Below, in pieces: positions 8,526-18,043 of a stretch of DNA of 64,000 nucleotides; positions within the stretch are counted from its first letter, which is position 1, and every line of letters starts with the position of its first letter. The notes under the pieces are model-generated. The model saw only the letters and a program-made list of their open reading frames with translations. It did not search any database and was not told where the DNA came from. Location of the stretch: the NCBI RefSeq assembly GCF_046159835.1, contig NZ_JBJXCY010000002.1, positions 1,302,001-1,366,000 of the forward strand, written 5' to 3'. Source of the stretch: JACKJK01 sp046159835. GTDB taxonomy: Bacteria; Pseudomonadota; Alphaproteobacteria; Rhizobiales; Tepidamorphaceae. The position numbers and the translations under genes were made by a program.

Positions 8526-11252
8526 ATGGCGAAAAGCGAAACCTCACAGAGCAGCGGGTCGGCAGCGGCGGCGGATGCATTGGCGTCCGCGACGCCGATG
8601 ATGCGCCAGTACCTGGAGATCAAGGCGCAGAATACCGACAGCCTCCTGTTCTACCGGATGGGCGATTTCTACGAGCTGTTCTTCGACGATGCGGTGCAGG
8701 CCTCGCAGACCCTCGGCATCACCCTGACCAAGCGCGGCAAGCACGCTGGCGACGACATTCCCATGTGCGGCGTGCCGGTCGTCTCCGCCGACGATTACCT
8801 GCTGAAGCTGATCGCCTCCGGCCACCGCGTCGCCGTGTGCGAGCAGACCGAGGATCCGGCGGAAGCCAAGAAGCGCGGTGCGAAATCGGTAGTCCGCCGC
8901 GACGTGGTTCGCCTCGTCACCCCCGGAACGCTCACCGAAGACGCGCTGCTGGACGCGCGTGCCAACAATTACCTCGTCTGCGTGTCGCGGGTGCGCTCCG
9001 GCGCGGCGGGCGATGAGTTCGCGCTCGCATGGGCCGACATTTCCACCGGCGAATGCGCCGTCCAGCCGCTGCGAGCCGAGCGGCTCGCGGCTGAACTCGC
9101 CCGCCTCGACCCCGGCGAGATCGTGGTGCCGGAAAGCCTGCGCCGCGACGATGCCTACGAGGACCTCTGGACGCAGTATGGCGCCCGCGTCACGCCGCGC
9201 GCCGATGTTGCCTTCGATTCAACCTCGGCCACCGAGCGGCTGACGACCTATTTCCGAGTTGCCACGCTGGACGGGTTCGGCGCGTTTTCACGCAGCGAAC
9301 TGTCTGCGCTCGGCGCGCTGGTCGGCTACGTGGAGCGCACGCAGGTCGGCTCCCGCCCGCCGCTCATGGCCCCGCGCCGCGCCAGCACCGCCGACGTGAT
9401 GGCGATCGACGCGGCGACCCGCGCCAACCTTGAAATGACGCGAACCCTGTCCGGGTCGCGCAAGGGCACGCTGCTGGCCGCCGTCGACCGCACGGTGACC
9501 TCTGCCGGTGCGCGCTGCCTTGCTGCGTGGTTGACCTCGCCGCTGACCGATCTGGCTGCCATTGCCGCGCGCCACGAGGCGGTGGCCGCCCTGTGCGCCG
9601 ATGCACGCCTTCATGCCGATATCACCGCCGCGCTTCGCGCCTGCCCGGACATTGCCCGCGCCCGCGCCCGGCTGGCGCTGCTGCGCGGCGGGCCGCGCGA
9701 TCTCGGCGCGATCCGCGATGCGTTGGCAGCCTCCGATGAACTGGCGCGAACCATGTCGCGCGCCGGGTCCGGCTTGCCGGAGCGTCTGTCCGATACGGCG
9801 CGGGCTTGCGCCGCCGTGCCCGAAGCCCTGCGCGCCGAACTGATCGCGGCGCTCGCCGATGAACTGCCCGTGCAGCGGCGCGACGGCAATTTCGTTCAGG
9901 CGGGCTACCGGAGCGATCTCGATGAAGCGCGCACCCTGCGAGACGAGGCCCGTCGCTTCATCGCAGCACTTGAGGGCAAGTACCGCGACGAAACCGGCAT
10001 CAAGCCGCTGAAGATCCGCCACAACAATTTCCTCGGATACTATGTCGAGGTGCCGCTCCAGCACGGCGAGAAACTGCTGGAGGAAGGTGCGGAAACCTTC
10101 ATCCACCGCCAGTCCATGCCCAACGCCAAGCGGTTCACCACGACCGAGCTGGGTGACCTGCAGGGCCGCATCGATGCGGCAGCCGGCGACGTGGAGCGCA
10201 TCGAGGGGGAGGTATTCGAACGGTTGCGCCTTGCGGTGACAGAGGCCGGCGACCTGCTCGGCGAACTGGCGCAGGCGCTGGCCGAACTCGACGTCTATTG
10301 CGGGTTCGCCACCGTCGCGCAGGAGCGCGGCTACGTCCGGCCCCAGCTGAGCGAGGACGTACGCTTCGACATCGTGGCGGGGCGGCACCCGGTGGTGGAG
10401 CAGTCGCTGGCGGCCAGCGGGCAGGGCACCTTCGTTGCCAACGATTGCGACCTTGGCGCACCGGACGGCACGACCGAGAACGGCGCGATCTGGCTCGTCA
10501 CCGGCCCCAACATGGCCGGTAAATCGACCTTCCTGCGCCAGAACGCGCTGATCGCCATTCTCGCCCAGTGCGGCAGCTTCGTGCCCGCCAAGGAAGCGAA
10601 GATCGGCATCGTCGACCGGCTGTTCAGCCGGGTCGGCGCGGCGGACGATATCGCGCGTGGACGTTCGACCTTCATGGTCGAGATGGTCGAGACCGCGGCG
10701 ATCCTCAATCAGGCCGGCCCGCGCGCGCTCGTCATCCTCGATGAGATCGGGCGCGGCACGGCGACCTATGACGGCCTGTCCATCGCATGGTCTGTGCTCG
10801 AACACCTGCACGCCGAAAACGGCTGCCGCGCGCTCTTCGCCACGCATTTCCACGAGCTGGCCGCGCTGACCGCGACCTTGCCGCGCCTCAAGCCCGCGAC
10901 GCTGAAAGTGCGCGAATACAAGGGCGAGGTCGTCTTCCTGCACGAGGTCATCACCGGCGCTGCCGACCGGTCTTACGGCGTGCAGGTCGCCCGCCTTGCG
11001 GGCCTTCCCGAAGCGGTGATCGAGCGCGCAAGGATCGTGCTGGCGGAACTGGAAGCGGCCGAACGCAGCGCCGATCCGCACCAGCTGGTTGCCGACCTGC
11101 CGCTTTTTTCAAGCACGGCCAAGGCAGCACCGAAGCCGCATGAAAGTGCGCTGGATCGGGAGGTCGAAAACCTCAATCCAGACCAGATGACACCGCGCGA
11201 AGCATTGGAATTCCTTTACCGGCTGAAGGAACTGCGCCAGAAACAGGGGTGA
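8526..11252 (+). CDS. mutS: DNA mismatch repair protein MutS
   Basis: MutS binds mismatches and small loops and, with ATP, recruits MutL. The 908-residue protein has the whole family set: the mismatch-contacting F-Y-E motif in GDFYELF at 47-53, connector, core and clamp domains, Walker A GPNMAGKST at 660-668, STFMVEMVETAAIL, and Walker B DEIGRGTATYDG followed by the ATPase-dimer helix-turn-helix region. The extra length over E. coli (853) comes from Ala-rich N-terminal residues and scattered insertions. Its TGA overlaps the glnD start (GTGATG), so the two are translationally coupled. mutL is not in the window. Confidence 0.97.
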   Translation: MAKSETSQSSGSAAAADALASATPMMRQYLEIKAQNTDSLLFYRMGDFYELFFDDAVQASQTLGITLTKRGKHAGDDIPMCGVPVVSADDYLLKLIASGHRVAVCEQTEDPAEAKKRGAKSVVRRDVVRLVTPGTLTEDALLDARANNYLVCVSRVRSGAAGDEFALAWADISTGECAVQPLRAERLAAELARLDPGEIVVPESLRRDDAYEDLWTQYGARVTPRADVAFDSTSATERLTTYFRVATLDGFGAFSRSELSALGALVGYVERTQVGSRPPLMAPRRASTADVMAIDAATRANLEMTRTLSGSRKGTLLAAVDRTVTSAGARCLAAWLTSPLTDLAAIAARHEAVAALCADARLHADITAALRACPDIARARARLALLRGGPRDLGAIRDALAASDELARTMSRAGSGLPERLSDTARACAAVPEALRAELIAALADELPVQRRDGNFVQAGYRSDLDEARTLRDEARRFIAALEGKYRDETGIKPLKIRHNNFLGYYVEVPLQHGEKLLEEGAETFIHRQSMPNAKRFTTTELGDLQGRIDAAAGDVERIEGEVFERLRLAVTEAGDLLGELAQALAELDVYCGFATVAQERGYVRPQLSEDVRFDIVAGRHPVVEQSLAASGQGTFVANDCDLGAPDGTTENGAIWLVTGPNMAGKSTFLRQNALIAILAQCGSFVPAKEAKIGIVDRLFSRVGAADDIARGRSTFMVEMVETAAILNQAGPRALVILDEIGRGTATYDGLSIAWSVLEHLHAENGCRALFATHFHELAALTATLPRLKPATLKVREYKGEVVFLHEVITGAADRSYGVQVARLAGLPEAVIERARIVLAELEAAERSADPHQLVADLPLFSSTAKAAPKPHESALDREVENLNPDQMTPREALEFLYRLKELRQKQG

Positions 11253-14044
11253 TGTCGGTCAAACAGGTCAAAGAATCAATGTCTCAGGACTATCTCGAAG
11301 GAACGCCCGAAAGCCGGGTTCAGGCTTTGCAGGACGCGCTCTTTGAACTCTGGGACGCCGATTCCGACGATACCGCCAGCCGCGCCGCCGTGCTGGGCCA
11401 TCTCAAGACCTACATGAAGGATGCTCGCGACAGCATCGAGCAGCGTCTGATCGACGACGGCAAGGGCAAGGCCTGCGCGCGGAGGCTCTCGGAGTTGCAG
11501 GACAATGTCCTCACCGCGCTGTACGAACTGGCCCTCAACCGGATTTACCGCGCCACCAATCCCTCCTCCGCCGAGCGCATCGCCATCATCGCCGTTGGTG
11601 GCTACGGGCGCGCCACCATGGCGCCCGGCTCCGACGTCGACCTGCTGTTCCTGCTTCCCTACAAGCAGACCGCCTGGGGCGAGAGCATCGTCGAGTTCCT
11701 GCTCTACATGCTCTGGGACCTCGGCCTGAAGGTCGGCCACTCCACCCGCACGATCGATGACTGCGCCCGCCTCGCCAAGCAGGACATGACCATCCGCACC
11801 GCCATGCTGGATGCGCGCCTCATCACCGGTGACGAGGACCTCTATTCCGACCTGCGCGAACGCTACGCCCACGAGTTCCAGCGCGGCGGCTCGCGCGATT
11901 TCATCGAGGCGAAGCTGCGCGAGCGCAACGATCGCCACAGCCGCGCCGGTGAATCGCGCTACCTCGTCGAGCCGAACGTGAAGGACGGCAAGGGCGGCCT
12001 GCGCGACCTGAACACGCTTTTCTGGCTTGCGACCTATCACTACGGCGTCGATCGGCTCGGTCCGCTGGTGGAACGCGGTGTGCTGACGCGCAGCGAAGTG
12101 CGCCTGTTCGACAAGTGCGAGGAATTCCTGTGGGCGGTGCGCTGCCACCTGCACTTCCTCACTGGGCGCGCCGAGGAGCGGCTGAGCTTCGACCTGCAAC
12201 GGGCCATGGCCGAGCGGCTCGGCTATAACGACCATCCGGGCGTGAAGGACGTGGAGCGCTTCATGCGCCACTACTTCCTCGTCGCCAAGGATGTCGGCGA
12301 CCTGACCCGCGTGCTGTGCGCGGCGCTGGAACTGGAACACGTGAAGTCGGCGAGCGTCATGTCGATGGTGGTCGGGCGCTTCCGCCGCCGCAAGGCCGGT
12401 GCCGTGCCGGACATGCCGGGCTTCACCATCGAGGCCGACCGGCTGAACGTCGAGGACGACGAGGTCTTCAAGCGCGATCCAGTCAACCTGCTGCGGCTGT
12501 TCCATGCCTCCGACAAGTACAATCTCGACTTCCACCCGGACGCGATCCGGCTGGCGCGGCGCTCGCTGAAGCTGATCGATTCCAAATTGCGCGAGGACGA
12601 GGAAGCCAACCGGCTGTTCCTCGATATCCTGACTTCGCGCAACGACCCGGAGCTGATCCTGCGCAAAATGAATGAAGCCGGCGTCCTCGGCCGCTTCATC
12701 CCGGATTTCGGCAAGATCGTCGCGTTGATGCAGTTCAACCTCTACCACCACTTCACGGTGGACGAGCACCTGATCCGATCGCTCGGCATCCTCGCGGCCA
12801 TCGAGCAGGGCCGCATGAAGGACGACCACCCGCTGGCGAGCGAGCTGATCGGCACGCTGGAAAATCGCCGGCTGCTCTACGTCACAATGCTGCTGCACGA
12901 CATCGCCAAGGGCCGCCCGGAGGATCACTCCACCGCCGGGGCGCGCATCGCGCGCAGGCTGTGCCCGCGCTTCGGCTTCTCGGCGGCGGAAACCGCAACC
13001 GTCGCCTGGCTGATCGAGAACCATCTCGTCATGTCCATGACGGCACAGTCGCGCGACCTGTCGGACGTGCGCACCATCGAGGATTTCGCAAGCCTCGTGC
13101 AGAGCCCGGAACGGCTGAAGCTCCTGTTGATTCTGACCGAGGCCGATATCGATGCCGTCGGCCCCGGTACATGGAACGACTGGAAGGCGGCCCTGCTGCG
13201 CCAGCTCTACATGGAGACCGAAACGGTCCTCACCGGCGGGCACACCCGCGTCGCCCGCATCCGCCGGGTCGAGAGCGTCAAGGCGAGCCTGCGCGAGGCG
13301 CTCAGCGACTGGTCGCAGGAGAGGTTCGACGACTTCGCCGAGCGCCATTACCCGGCCTACTGGCTGCGCACCTCCACCGAACGTCAGGTGGCGGACGCGG
13401 AATTCTTCGATTCCATCGATACCGAAGCCGACGCGCTCGCCTTCCGCACCGAGGTCGACGATGTGAACGGCGTCACCGAACTCACCATCCTCGCGCCGGA
13501 TCACCCGCGCCTGCTGTCGCTGCTGGCCGGTGCCTGTGCCGCGGCCTCCGCCGACATCGTCGACGCCCAGATCTTCACGACCACCGACGGCTTCGCGTTC
13601 GACACGATCCGCCTGCGTCGCGAGCCCGGCAACGATGCCGACGAATATGCCCGGGCCAATCGCGTCGCCGACCATTTCCGCCGCGCCGTCACCGGCGAGC
13701 AGGGGATGGCACAGATCATTGCCGAGAAGGACAAGCCGCGCGGGCGCATCAAGGCGTTCGACCTCGCGCCGCACGTCACGATCTCCAACGACCTGTCGGA
13801 TCGCTTCACCGTCATAGAGGTGTCCGGGATTGACAGGCCGGGCCTGCTTCACGCATTGACCGCCACCCTGGCGCGGCTCAATCTCGATATCACGTCTGCA
13901 CGCGTTGCCACGTTCGGCGAGCGCGCGGTCGATGTGTTCTACGTGACGGACCTGACCGGCCAGAAGATCACCAACACGAATCGCCAGGGCGCGATCCGTC
14001 GCCACCTGCTGGCGACCTTCGAGCCGGCGGCCAAGGCGGCCTGA
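11252..14044 (+). CDS. glnD: Bifunctional PII uridylyltransferase / uridylyl-removing enzyme GlnD
   Basis: GlnD senses glutamine and adds or removes UMP on PII proteins, controlling nitrogen assimilation. The nucleotidyltransferase domain carries VGGYGRATMAPGSDVD (GSDVD about 126-130), the HD hydrolase domain has LLHDIAKG around 547, and two ACT domains follow at about 743 (LAPDHPRLLSLLAG) and 851 (VSGIDRPGLLHALT). At about 930 residues it has normal length. The ATG at 11252 overlaps the mutS stop; a GTG one codon earlier and an ATG at 11279 (MSQDY) are alternatives. It sits 7 bases before murJ, a typical rhizobial order. Confidence 0.96.
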   Translation: MSVKQVKESMSQDYLEGTPESRVQALQDALFELWDADSDDTASRAAVLGHLKTYMKDARDSIEQRLIDDGKGKACARRLSELQDNVLTALYELALNRIYRATNPSSAERIAIIAVGGYGRATMAPGSDVDLLFLLPYKQTAWGESIVEFLLYMLWDLGLKVGHSTRTIDDCARLAKQDMTIRTAMLDARLITGDEDLYSDLRERYAHEFQRGGSRDFIEAKLRERNDRHSRAGESRYLVEPNVKDGKGGLRDLNTLFWLATYHYGVDRLGPLVERGVLTRSEVRLFDKCEEFLWAVRCHLHFLTGRAEERLSFDLQRAMAERLGYNDHPGVKDVERFMRHYFLVAKDVGDLTRVLCAALELEHVKSASVMSMVVGRFRRRKAGAVPDMPGFTIEADRLNVEDDEVFKRDPVNLLRLFHASDKYNLDFHPDAIRLARRSLKLIDSKLREDEEANRLFLDILTSRNDPELILRKMNEAGVLGRFIPDFGKIVALMQFNLYHHFTVDEHLIRSLGILAAIEQGRMKDDHPLASELIGTLENRRLLYVTMLLHDIAKGRPEDHSTAGARIARRLCPRFGFSAAETATVAWLIENHLVMSMTAQSRDLSDVRTIEDFASLVQSPERLKLLLILTEADIDAVGPGTWNDWKAALLRQLYMETETVLTGGHTRVARIRRVESVKASLREALSDWSQERFDDFAERHYPAYWLRTSTERQVADAEFFDSIDTEADALAFRTEVDDVNGVTELTILAPDHPRLLSLLAGACAAASADIVDAQIFTTTDGFAFDTIRLRREPGNDADEYARANRVADHFRRAVTGEQGMAQIIAEKDKPRGRIKAFDLAPHVTISNDLSDRFTVIEVSGIDRPGLLHALTATLARLNLDITSARVATFGERAVDVFYVTDLTGQKITNTNRQGAIRRHLLATFEPAAKAA

Positions 14045-14051
14045 CCAGACC

Positions 14052-15611
14052 ATGAGCCTTCTGCGCAACTTCGCAACCGTCGGCAGCGCGACGGCGTTCA
14101 GCCGTGTGCTCGGCTTCGGGCGTGACATGCTGATGGCGGCAGCGCTGGGCACCGGCGGCGTGGCGGATGCCTTCTTCGTGGCGTTCCGCTTCCCCAACCT
14201 GTTCCGGCGGCTGTTTGCCGAAGGCGCGTTCAACTCCGCCTTCATCCCGCTCTTTGCCCGCAAGCTGGAAGGCGAGGGCGACGAGCCCGCCCGCCTCTTT
14301 GCGCAGGACGTGCTGGCGGCGCTGCTGTTTGCGCTGCTGATCCTCACCGCGGTGGCGGAAATCGCCATGCCTGTGCTGATGTTCGTGATGGCGCCGGGCT
14401 TCTACACCGACCCGGAGAAGTTCGATCTCGCCGTCTGGCTGACGCGGATCTGCTTTCCCTACCTGCTGTTCGTGTCGCTGCTGGCCTTCGTGTCCGGCAT
14501 CCTGAACGCCAAGGGCCGCTTCGCGGTGGCGGGCTTTGCCCCGGTGCTGCTCAACATCGTCTTCATCATCGCGCTGGCCGCGATCATCTATGCCGGCCAC
14601 GCCGAAAGCCCCACCGCCGGCTATTGGCTCTCCGTCGCCGTCTTCGTCGGCGGCGTGCTGCAGCTCGTGGCCGTCCTGATCGAGCTGAAGCGGTCCGGCT
14701 GGGTGCTGGCGCTCAGGCGCCCGCGCTATACCGAAGGTGTCAAGCGCCTGTTGAAGCTGGCGGTCCCGGCGATCCTCGCCGGCGGCATCACCCAGATCAA
14801 CATCGTGATCGGCACCATGATCGCATCCATGGCCGCCGGTGCCGTCTCCTACCTCTATTATGCCGACCGCGTGTACCAGCTGCCGCTGGGCATCGTCGGC
14901 ATCGCGATCGGCGTCGTTCTGCTGCCCGATCTTGCCCGCCGCCTGCGCTCCGGCGCGCTTGAAGCCGCCAGCGGCCAGCAGAACCGGGCGCTGGAATTCG
15001 CGATGATCCTGACCCTGCCGGCGGCAGGCGCGCTGTTCATCGCGGCAACGCCCATCATCGCCGGGCTGTTCGAACGCGGCGCGTTCGATGCGGAAGCGAC
15101 CGCGCGCACCGCGCCGGTGCTCGCCGCCTTCGCGCTGGGCCTGCCCGCCTTCGTGCTCATCAAGGTGTTCCAGCCGGGTTTCTTTGCCCGCGAGGACACG
15201 AAGACGCCCATGTGGTTCGCGGCGATCAACGCCATCGTGAACATCGTCATCAGCCTCGCGCTGTTTCCGTGGCTGCAGCACATCGGCATCGCCATCGCCA
15301 CCACCATCGGCGGCTGCATCAATGCCTGCCTGCTGGGTCTGACGCTCTACCGGCGCGGTCATTTCATCCCCGATCCGCGGCTGACGAAGAGGCTGGTCGG
15401 CGCGCTGGCGGCCACCGGGCTGATGGTTGCAGCCCTCATCATCGCCAGCGTCATTTTCGCCGTCTGGGTCGATGACACAGCATCCGCAGCCGGAAAACTG
15501 ATCCACCTGGCCACCCTCGTGATCGTCGGGATGCTGGCCTATGTCGTGGCGATCTTCGCGCTCGGCGTCACCTCGCGCAGCGAGCTTGCAGGTTACATGC
15601 GCCGCCGCTGA
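14052..15611 (+). CDS. murJ: Lipid II flippase MurJ
   Basis: MurJ moves lipid II, the peptidoglycan precursor, across the inner membrane. The 519-residue protein is almost entirely hydrophobic, consistent with 14 membrane helices of the MOP/MATE superfamily. It begins with the family signature around TVGSATAFSRVLGFGRDMLMA and has the conserved FRFPNLFRRLFAEGAFNSAF stretch, whose arginines line the central cavity. The ATG at 14052 follows the glnD stop by seven bases. A GC hairpin with a T run (15661-15681) downstream marks the probable end of the transcript. This gene is essential in most bacteria. Confidence 0.96.
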   Translation: MSLLRNFATVGSATAFSRVLGFGRDMLMAAALGTGGVADAFFVAFRFPNLFRRLFAEGAFNSAFIPLFARKLEGEGDEPARLFAQDVLAALLFALLILTAVAEIAMPVLMFVMAPGFYTDPEKFDLAVWLTRICFPYLLFVSLLAFVSGILNAKGRFAVAGFAPVLLNIVFIIALAAIIYAGHAESPTAGYWLSVAVFVGGVLQLVAVLIELKRSGWVLALRRPRYTEGVKRLLKLAVPAILAGGITQINIVIGTMIASMAAGAVSYLYYADRVYQLPLGIVGIAIGVVLLPDLARRLRSGALEAASGQQNRALEFAMILTLPAAGALFIAATPIIAGLFERGAFDAEATARTAPVLAAFALGLPAFVLIKVFQPGFFAREDTKTPMWFAAINAIVNIVISLALFPWLQHIGIAIATTIGGCINACLLGLTLYRRGHFIPDPRLTKRLVGALAATGLMVAALIIASVIFAVWVDDTASAAGKLIHLATLVIVGMLAYVVAIFALGVTSRSELAGYMRRR

Positions 15612-15660
15612 ACTTGCGCAGGTCTGCCTGATCGGCCATAACCCCGGCGCCTTTTAAAAG

Positions 15661-15681
15661 CCGGGCAGCGCGCCCGGTTTT
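15661..15681 (+). terminator. Intrinsic terminator between murJ and trpS
   Basis: CCGGGC at 15661-15666, a five-base loop and GCCCGG at 15672-15677 are followed by TTTTC. The stem is short but GC-only, and it sits midway between the murJ stop and the trpS start, where it would separate the two units. It could instead act as an attenuator for trpS. Confidence 0.5.
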
Positions 15682-15706
15682 CGCGAACCTCAGGGGACTG
15701 TTTTCA

Positions 15707-16741
15707 ATGTCCGCGTTCCAACAGCGTGTCTTCTCCGGCGTCCAGCCCACCGGCAACCTGCATCTGGGCAACTATCTCGGCGCGATTCAGAAATTCGTCG
15801 ATCTGCAGGACAACTACGACTGCATGTATTGCGTTGTGGACATGCACGCGATCACGGTCTGGCAGGACCCCAACGAGCTGCGCGACAACATCCGCGAAGT
15901 GACGGCGGCATTCCTGGCGGCCGGCATCGACGCGAAGAAGCACATCGTCTTCAACCAGAGCCGCGTGCCGCAGCACGCCGAGCTTGCCTGGGTGTTCAAC
16001 TGCGTGGCTCGCATGGGCTGGCTCAACCGCATGACCCAGTTCAAGGAAAAGGCCGGCAAGGACCGCGAGAACGCCTCCGTGGGCCTGTTCGCCTACCCGG
16101 CACTGATGGCCGCCGACATCCTCGTCTATCGTGGCACGCATGTTCCCGTTGGCGACGACCAGAAGCAGCACCTGGAACTGGCGCGCGATATCGCGCAGAA
16201 GTTCAACAACGACTTCGCCGATTCCATCGCCGCGAACGGTCATGCGGACGGCTTCTTCCCGCTGCCCGAGCCGCTGATCACCGGTCCCGCCACCCGCGTC
16301 ATGTCGCTGCGTGACGGGTCGAAGAAGATGTCGAAGTCGGACGCGTCCGACCTGTCGCGCATCAACCTGCGCGACGATGCCGAGCAGATCGCCGCCAAGA
16401 TCCGCAAGGCGCGCACCGACCCCGAGCCGCTCCCCTCCGAGGCCAAGGGCCTGGAAGGCCGCCGCGAAGCCGACAATCTCGTCGGCATCTATGCAGCCTT
16501 GTCCGGTGATAGCCGCGACAAGGTGCTGAGCGAGTTTGGCGGCGGCCAGTTCTCGTCCTTCAAGCAGGCGCTTGCGGACCTGTGCATCGAGAAGCTCGCC
16601 CCGATCACCTCGGAAATGCGCCGCATGCAGGCCGACACCGCCTACATCGATTCGGTGCTGGAGGATGGTGGCGTGCGCGCCCGCGAACTGGCGCAGGGCA
16701 CGATGGATCAGGTCAAGGACATCATCGGCTTGCTGCGTTGA
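15707..16741 (+). CDS. trpS: Tryptophanyl-tRNA synthetase
   Basis: This class I synthetase charges tRNA-Trp. The HIGH-type motif is PTGNLHLGN at residues 14-22, and the KMSKS loop appears as KKMSKSD near residue 207. The 344-residue length is typical of bacterial TrpRS. The ATG at 15707 follows AGGGGA. The middle part contains the AYPALMAADILVY and VPVGDDQKQHLELARDIA blocks that form the tryptophan and dimer interface. It is followed 61 bases later by a UspA-family gene, likely on the same transcript. Assignment is unambiguous. Confidence 0.97.
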   Translation: MSAFQQRVFSGVQPTGNLHLGNYLGAIQKFVDLQDNYDCMYCVVDMHAITVWQDPNELRDNIREVTAAFLAAGIDAKKHIVFNQSRVPQHAELAWVFNCVARMGWLNRMTQFKEKAGKDRENASVGLFAYPALMAADILVYRGTHVPVGDDQKQHLELARDIAQKFNNDFADSIAANGHADGFFPLPEPLITGPATRVMSLRDGSKKMSKSDASDLSRINLRDDAEQIAAKIRKARTDPEPLPSEAKGLEGRREADNLVGIYAALSGDSRDKVLSEFGGGQFSSFKQALADLCIEKLAPITSEMRRMQADTAYIDSVLEDGGVRARELAQGTMDQVKDIIGLLR

Positions 16742-16802
16742 GCGTCGCCCGTCCCATCAAACCGCTTGTCGTCTTCCGCCGCCTTTGGCAGCATCGCGCA
16801 CC

Positions 16803-17300
16803 ATGACAACATATCGCCGCCAGAGTCGCGAAGAGGGCCACAATCGGAAGTTTCTCGTCGTTATCGACGAGACGCCGGAATGCGAGCGCGCGGTGTTCTA
16901 TGCCAGCCGCCGCGCCGAGCGCACCGGTGGCAAGCTGACGATGCTCTACGTCATCAATCCGTCCGAATTCCAGCATTGGCTGGGCGTGGAGTCGATCATG
17001 CGCTCCGATGCCGAGCACGAGGCGCGCCGCGTGCTGGGTGACTATGCCGAGAAGCTGCGCGAGACGGTCGGCATCGAGCCGGAAGCGGTGATTCGCGAAG
17101 GTGTGCGCCCGGAAGAGGTGCGCGGCCTCATCGAGGAGGACAAGGATATCGCGATCCTCGTCCTTGCCGCCGGCCACGGCGGGGAGGGTCCCGGCCCGCT
17201 GGTCAGCGAGATTGCCGGGCGGTCTTCGGCGGAATTTCCGGTGCCGATCACCATCGTTCCCGGCACCTTGAGCGACGAAGACATCAACGCGCTCGCCTGA
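16803..17300 (+). CDS. Universal stress protein family (UspA fold) protein
   Basis: The ATG at 16803 gives a 165-residue single-domain protein. After a short charged N-terminus (MTTYRRQSREEG) it follows the Usp fold: RKFLVVIDETPECERAV (first strand and loop), LTMLYVI, a central Arg/Glu-rich helix, DIAILVLAAGHGGEGPGP and VPITIVPG at the C-terminus. The nucleotide-loop motif (G-2x-G-9x-G) is only partly kept, so ATP binding is uncertain. It lies 61 bases after trpS. The role is probably stress or nucleotide-linked regulation; there is no more specific evidence. Confidence 0.85.
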   Translation: MTTYRRQSREEGHNRKFLVVIDETPECERAVFYASRRAERTGGKLTMLYVINPSEFQHWLGVESIMRSDAEHEARRVLGDYAEKLRETVGIEPEAVIREGVRPEEVRGLIEEDKDIAILVLAAGHGGEGPGPLVSEIAGRSSAEFPVPITIVPGTLSDEDINALA

Positions 17301-17361
17301 GGGCTTGCGCATGTGCGCAATGCGCGCGCAGCCCTTGACCCGGTAGGCTGCGAACCACAAA

Positions 17362-17390
17362 TTGGAATAGTTCAAAAAAGCCTCTATAAC
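17362..17390 (+). promoter_or_regulatory. Sigma-70-type promoter for the Nfu gene
   Basis: TTGGAA at 17362-17367 and TATAAC at 17385-17390 are separated by exactly 17 bases, a strong housekeeping promoter. It lies about 50 bases before the Nfu-family start codon, in the 138-base gap after the UspA gene. This indicates separate transcription of the Fe-S gene. Confidence 0.6.
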
Positions 17391-17438
17391 GATGTGCAGA
17401 TGGCGGCTTGGCCGCCCCGACACGCGACAGGACACCTG

Positions 17439-17999
17439 ATGTTCATTCAGACCGAGACGACGCCGAACCCGGCGACCCTGAAGTTCCTCCCCGGCCGCGC
17501 CGTGCTGCCCGGCGACACGCTGGACATGCGCTCCGCCGAGGATGCCGAGATTTCCCCGCTCGCCAGCGCGCTCTTTGCGGTCGATGGCGTTTCGGGTGTC
17601 TTCTACGGCGCGGACTTCATCGCCGTCACCAAGGACGAGCAGGTCGACTGGCAGTTCATCAAGCCGGCGATCCTCGGCTCGATCATGGAACACTTCATGT
17701 CCGGCGGCCCGCTCTTGGCCGGCGAGCACGAAGAACAGGTCGGCGATGAGGAATTCTTCGACGAATCGGACACCCAGACCGTCGAGACCATCAAGGAACT
17801 GCTGGAAACCCGTGTGCGTCCTGCCGTTGCCCATGATGGCGGCGACATCGCCTTCCGCGGCTTCAAGGATGGCATCGTCTACCTGCACATGCGCGGCGCC
17901 TGCGCCGGTTGCCCCAGCTCCACCGCGACGCTGAAGAACGGCATCCAGAACCTGCTGCGCCACTTCCTTCCCGACGTCGAGGAAGTCCGCCCGGTCTGA
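17439..17999 (+). CDS. Nfu-type iron-sulfur cluster carrier (NifU C-terminal domain)
   Basis: Nfu proteins carry [4Fe-4S] clusters from the assembly machinery to target enzymes. The 186-residue protein has an N-terminal Nfu_N domain (MFIQTETTPNPATLKF, residues 1-90) and a C-terminal NifU-like domain with VRPAVAHDGGDIAF and the cluster-binding C-x-x-C in ACAGCPSS. The ATG at 17439 is fixed by the conserved N-terminus. It has its own good promoter. tsaB follows 44 bases downstream. This is the standard alphaproteobacterial two-domain form. Confidence 0.93.
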   Translation: MFIQTETTPNPATLKFLPGRAVLPGDTLDMRSAEDAEISPLASALFAVDGVSGVFYGADFIAVTKDEQVDWQFIKPAILGSIMEHFMSGGPLLAGEHEEQVGDEEFFDESDTQTVETIKELLETRVRPAVAHDGGDIAFRGFKDGIVYLHMRGACAGCPSSTATLKNGIQNLLRHFLPDVEEVRPV

Positions 18000-18043
18000 G
18001 GGGCGATTGCGCGCAGGCCTGCCGCGCGCTACTCCAGCGCGCG

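Noticed and set aside
11276..14368. Minus-strand 1030-codon frame opposite glnD
   Set aside because: It is a shadow of glnD in GC-rich DNA: no domain, His/Gln/Arg-biased composition, and the plus strand gives all GlnD domains.
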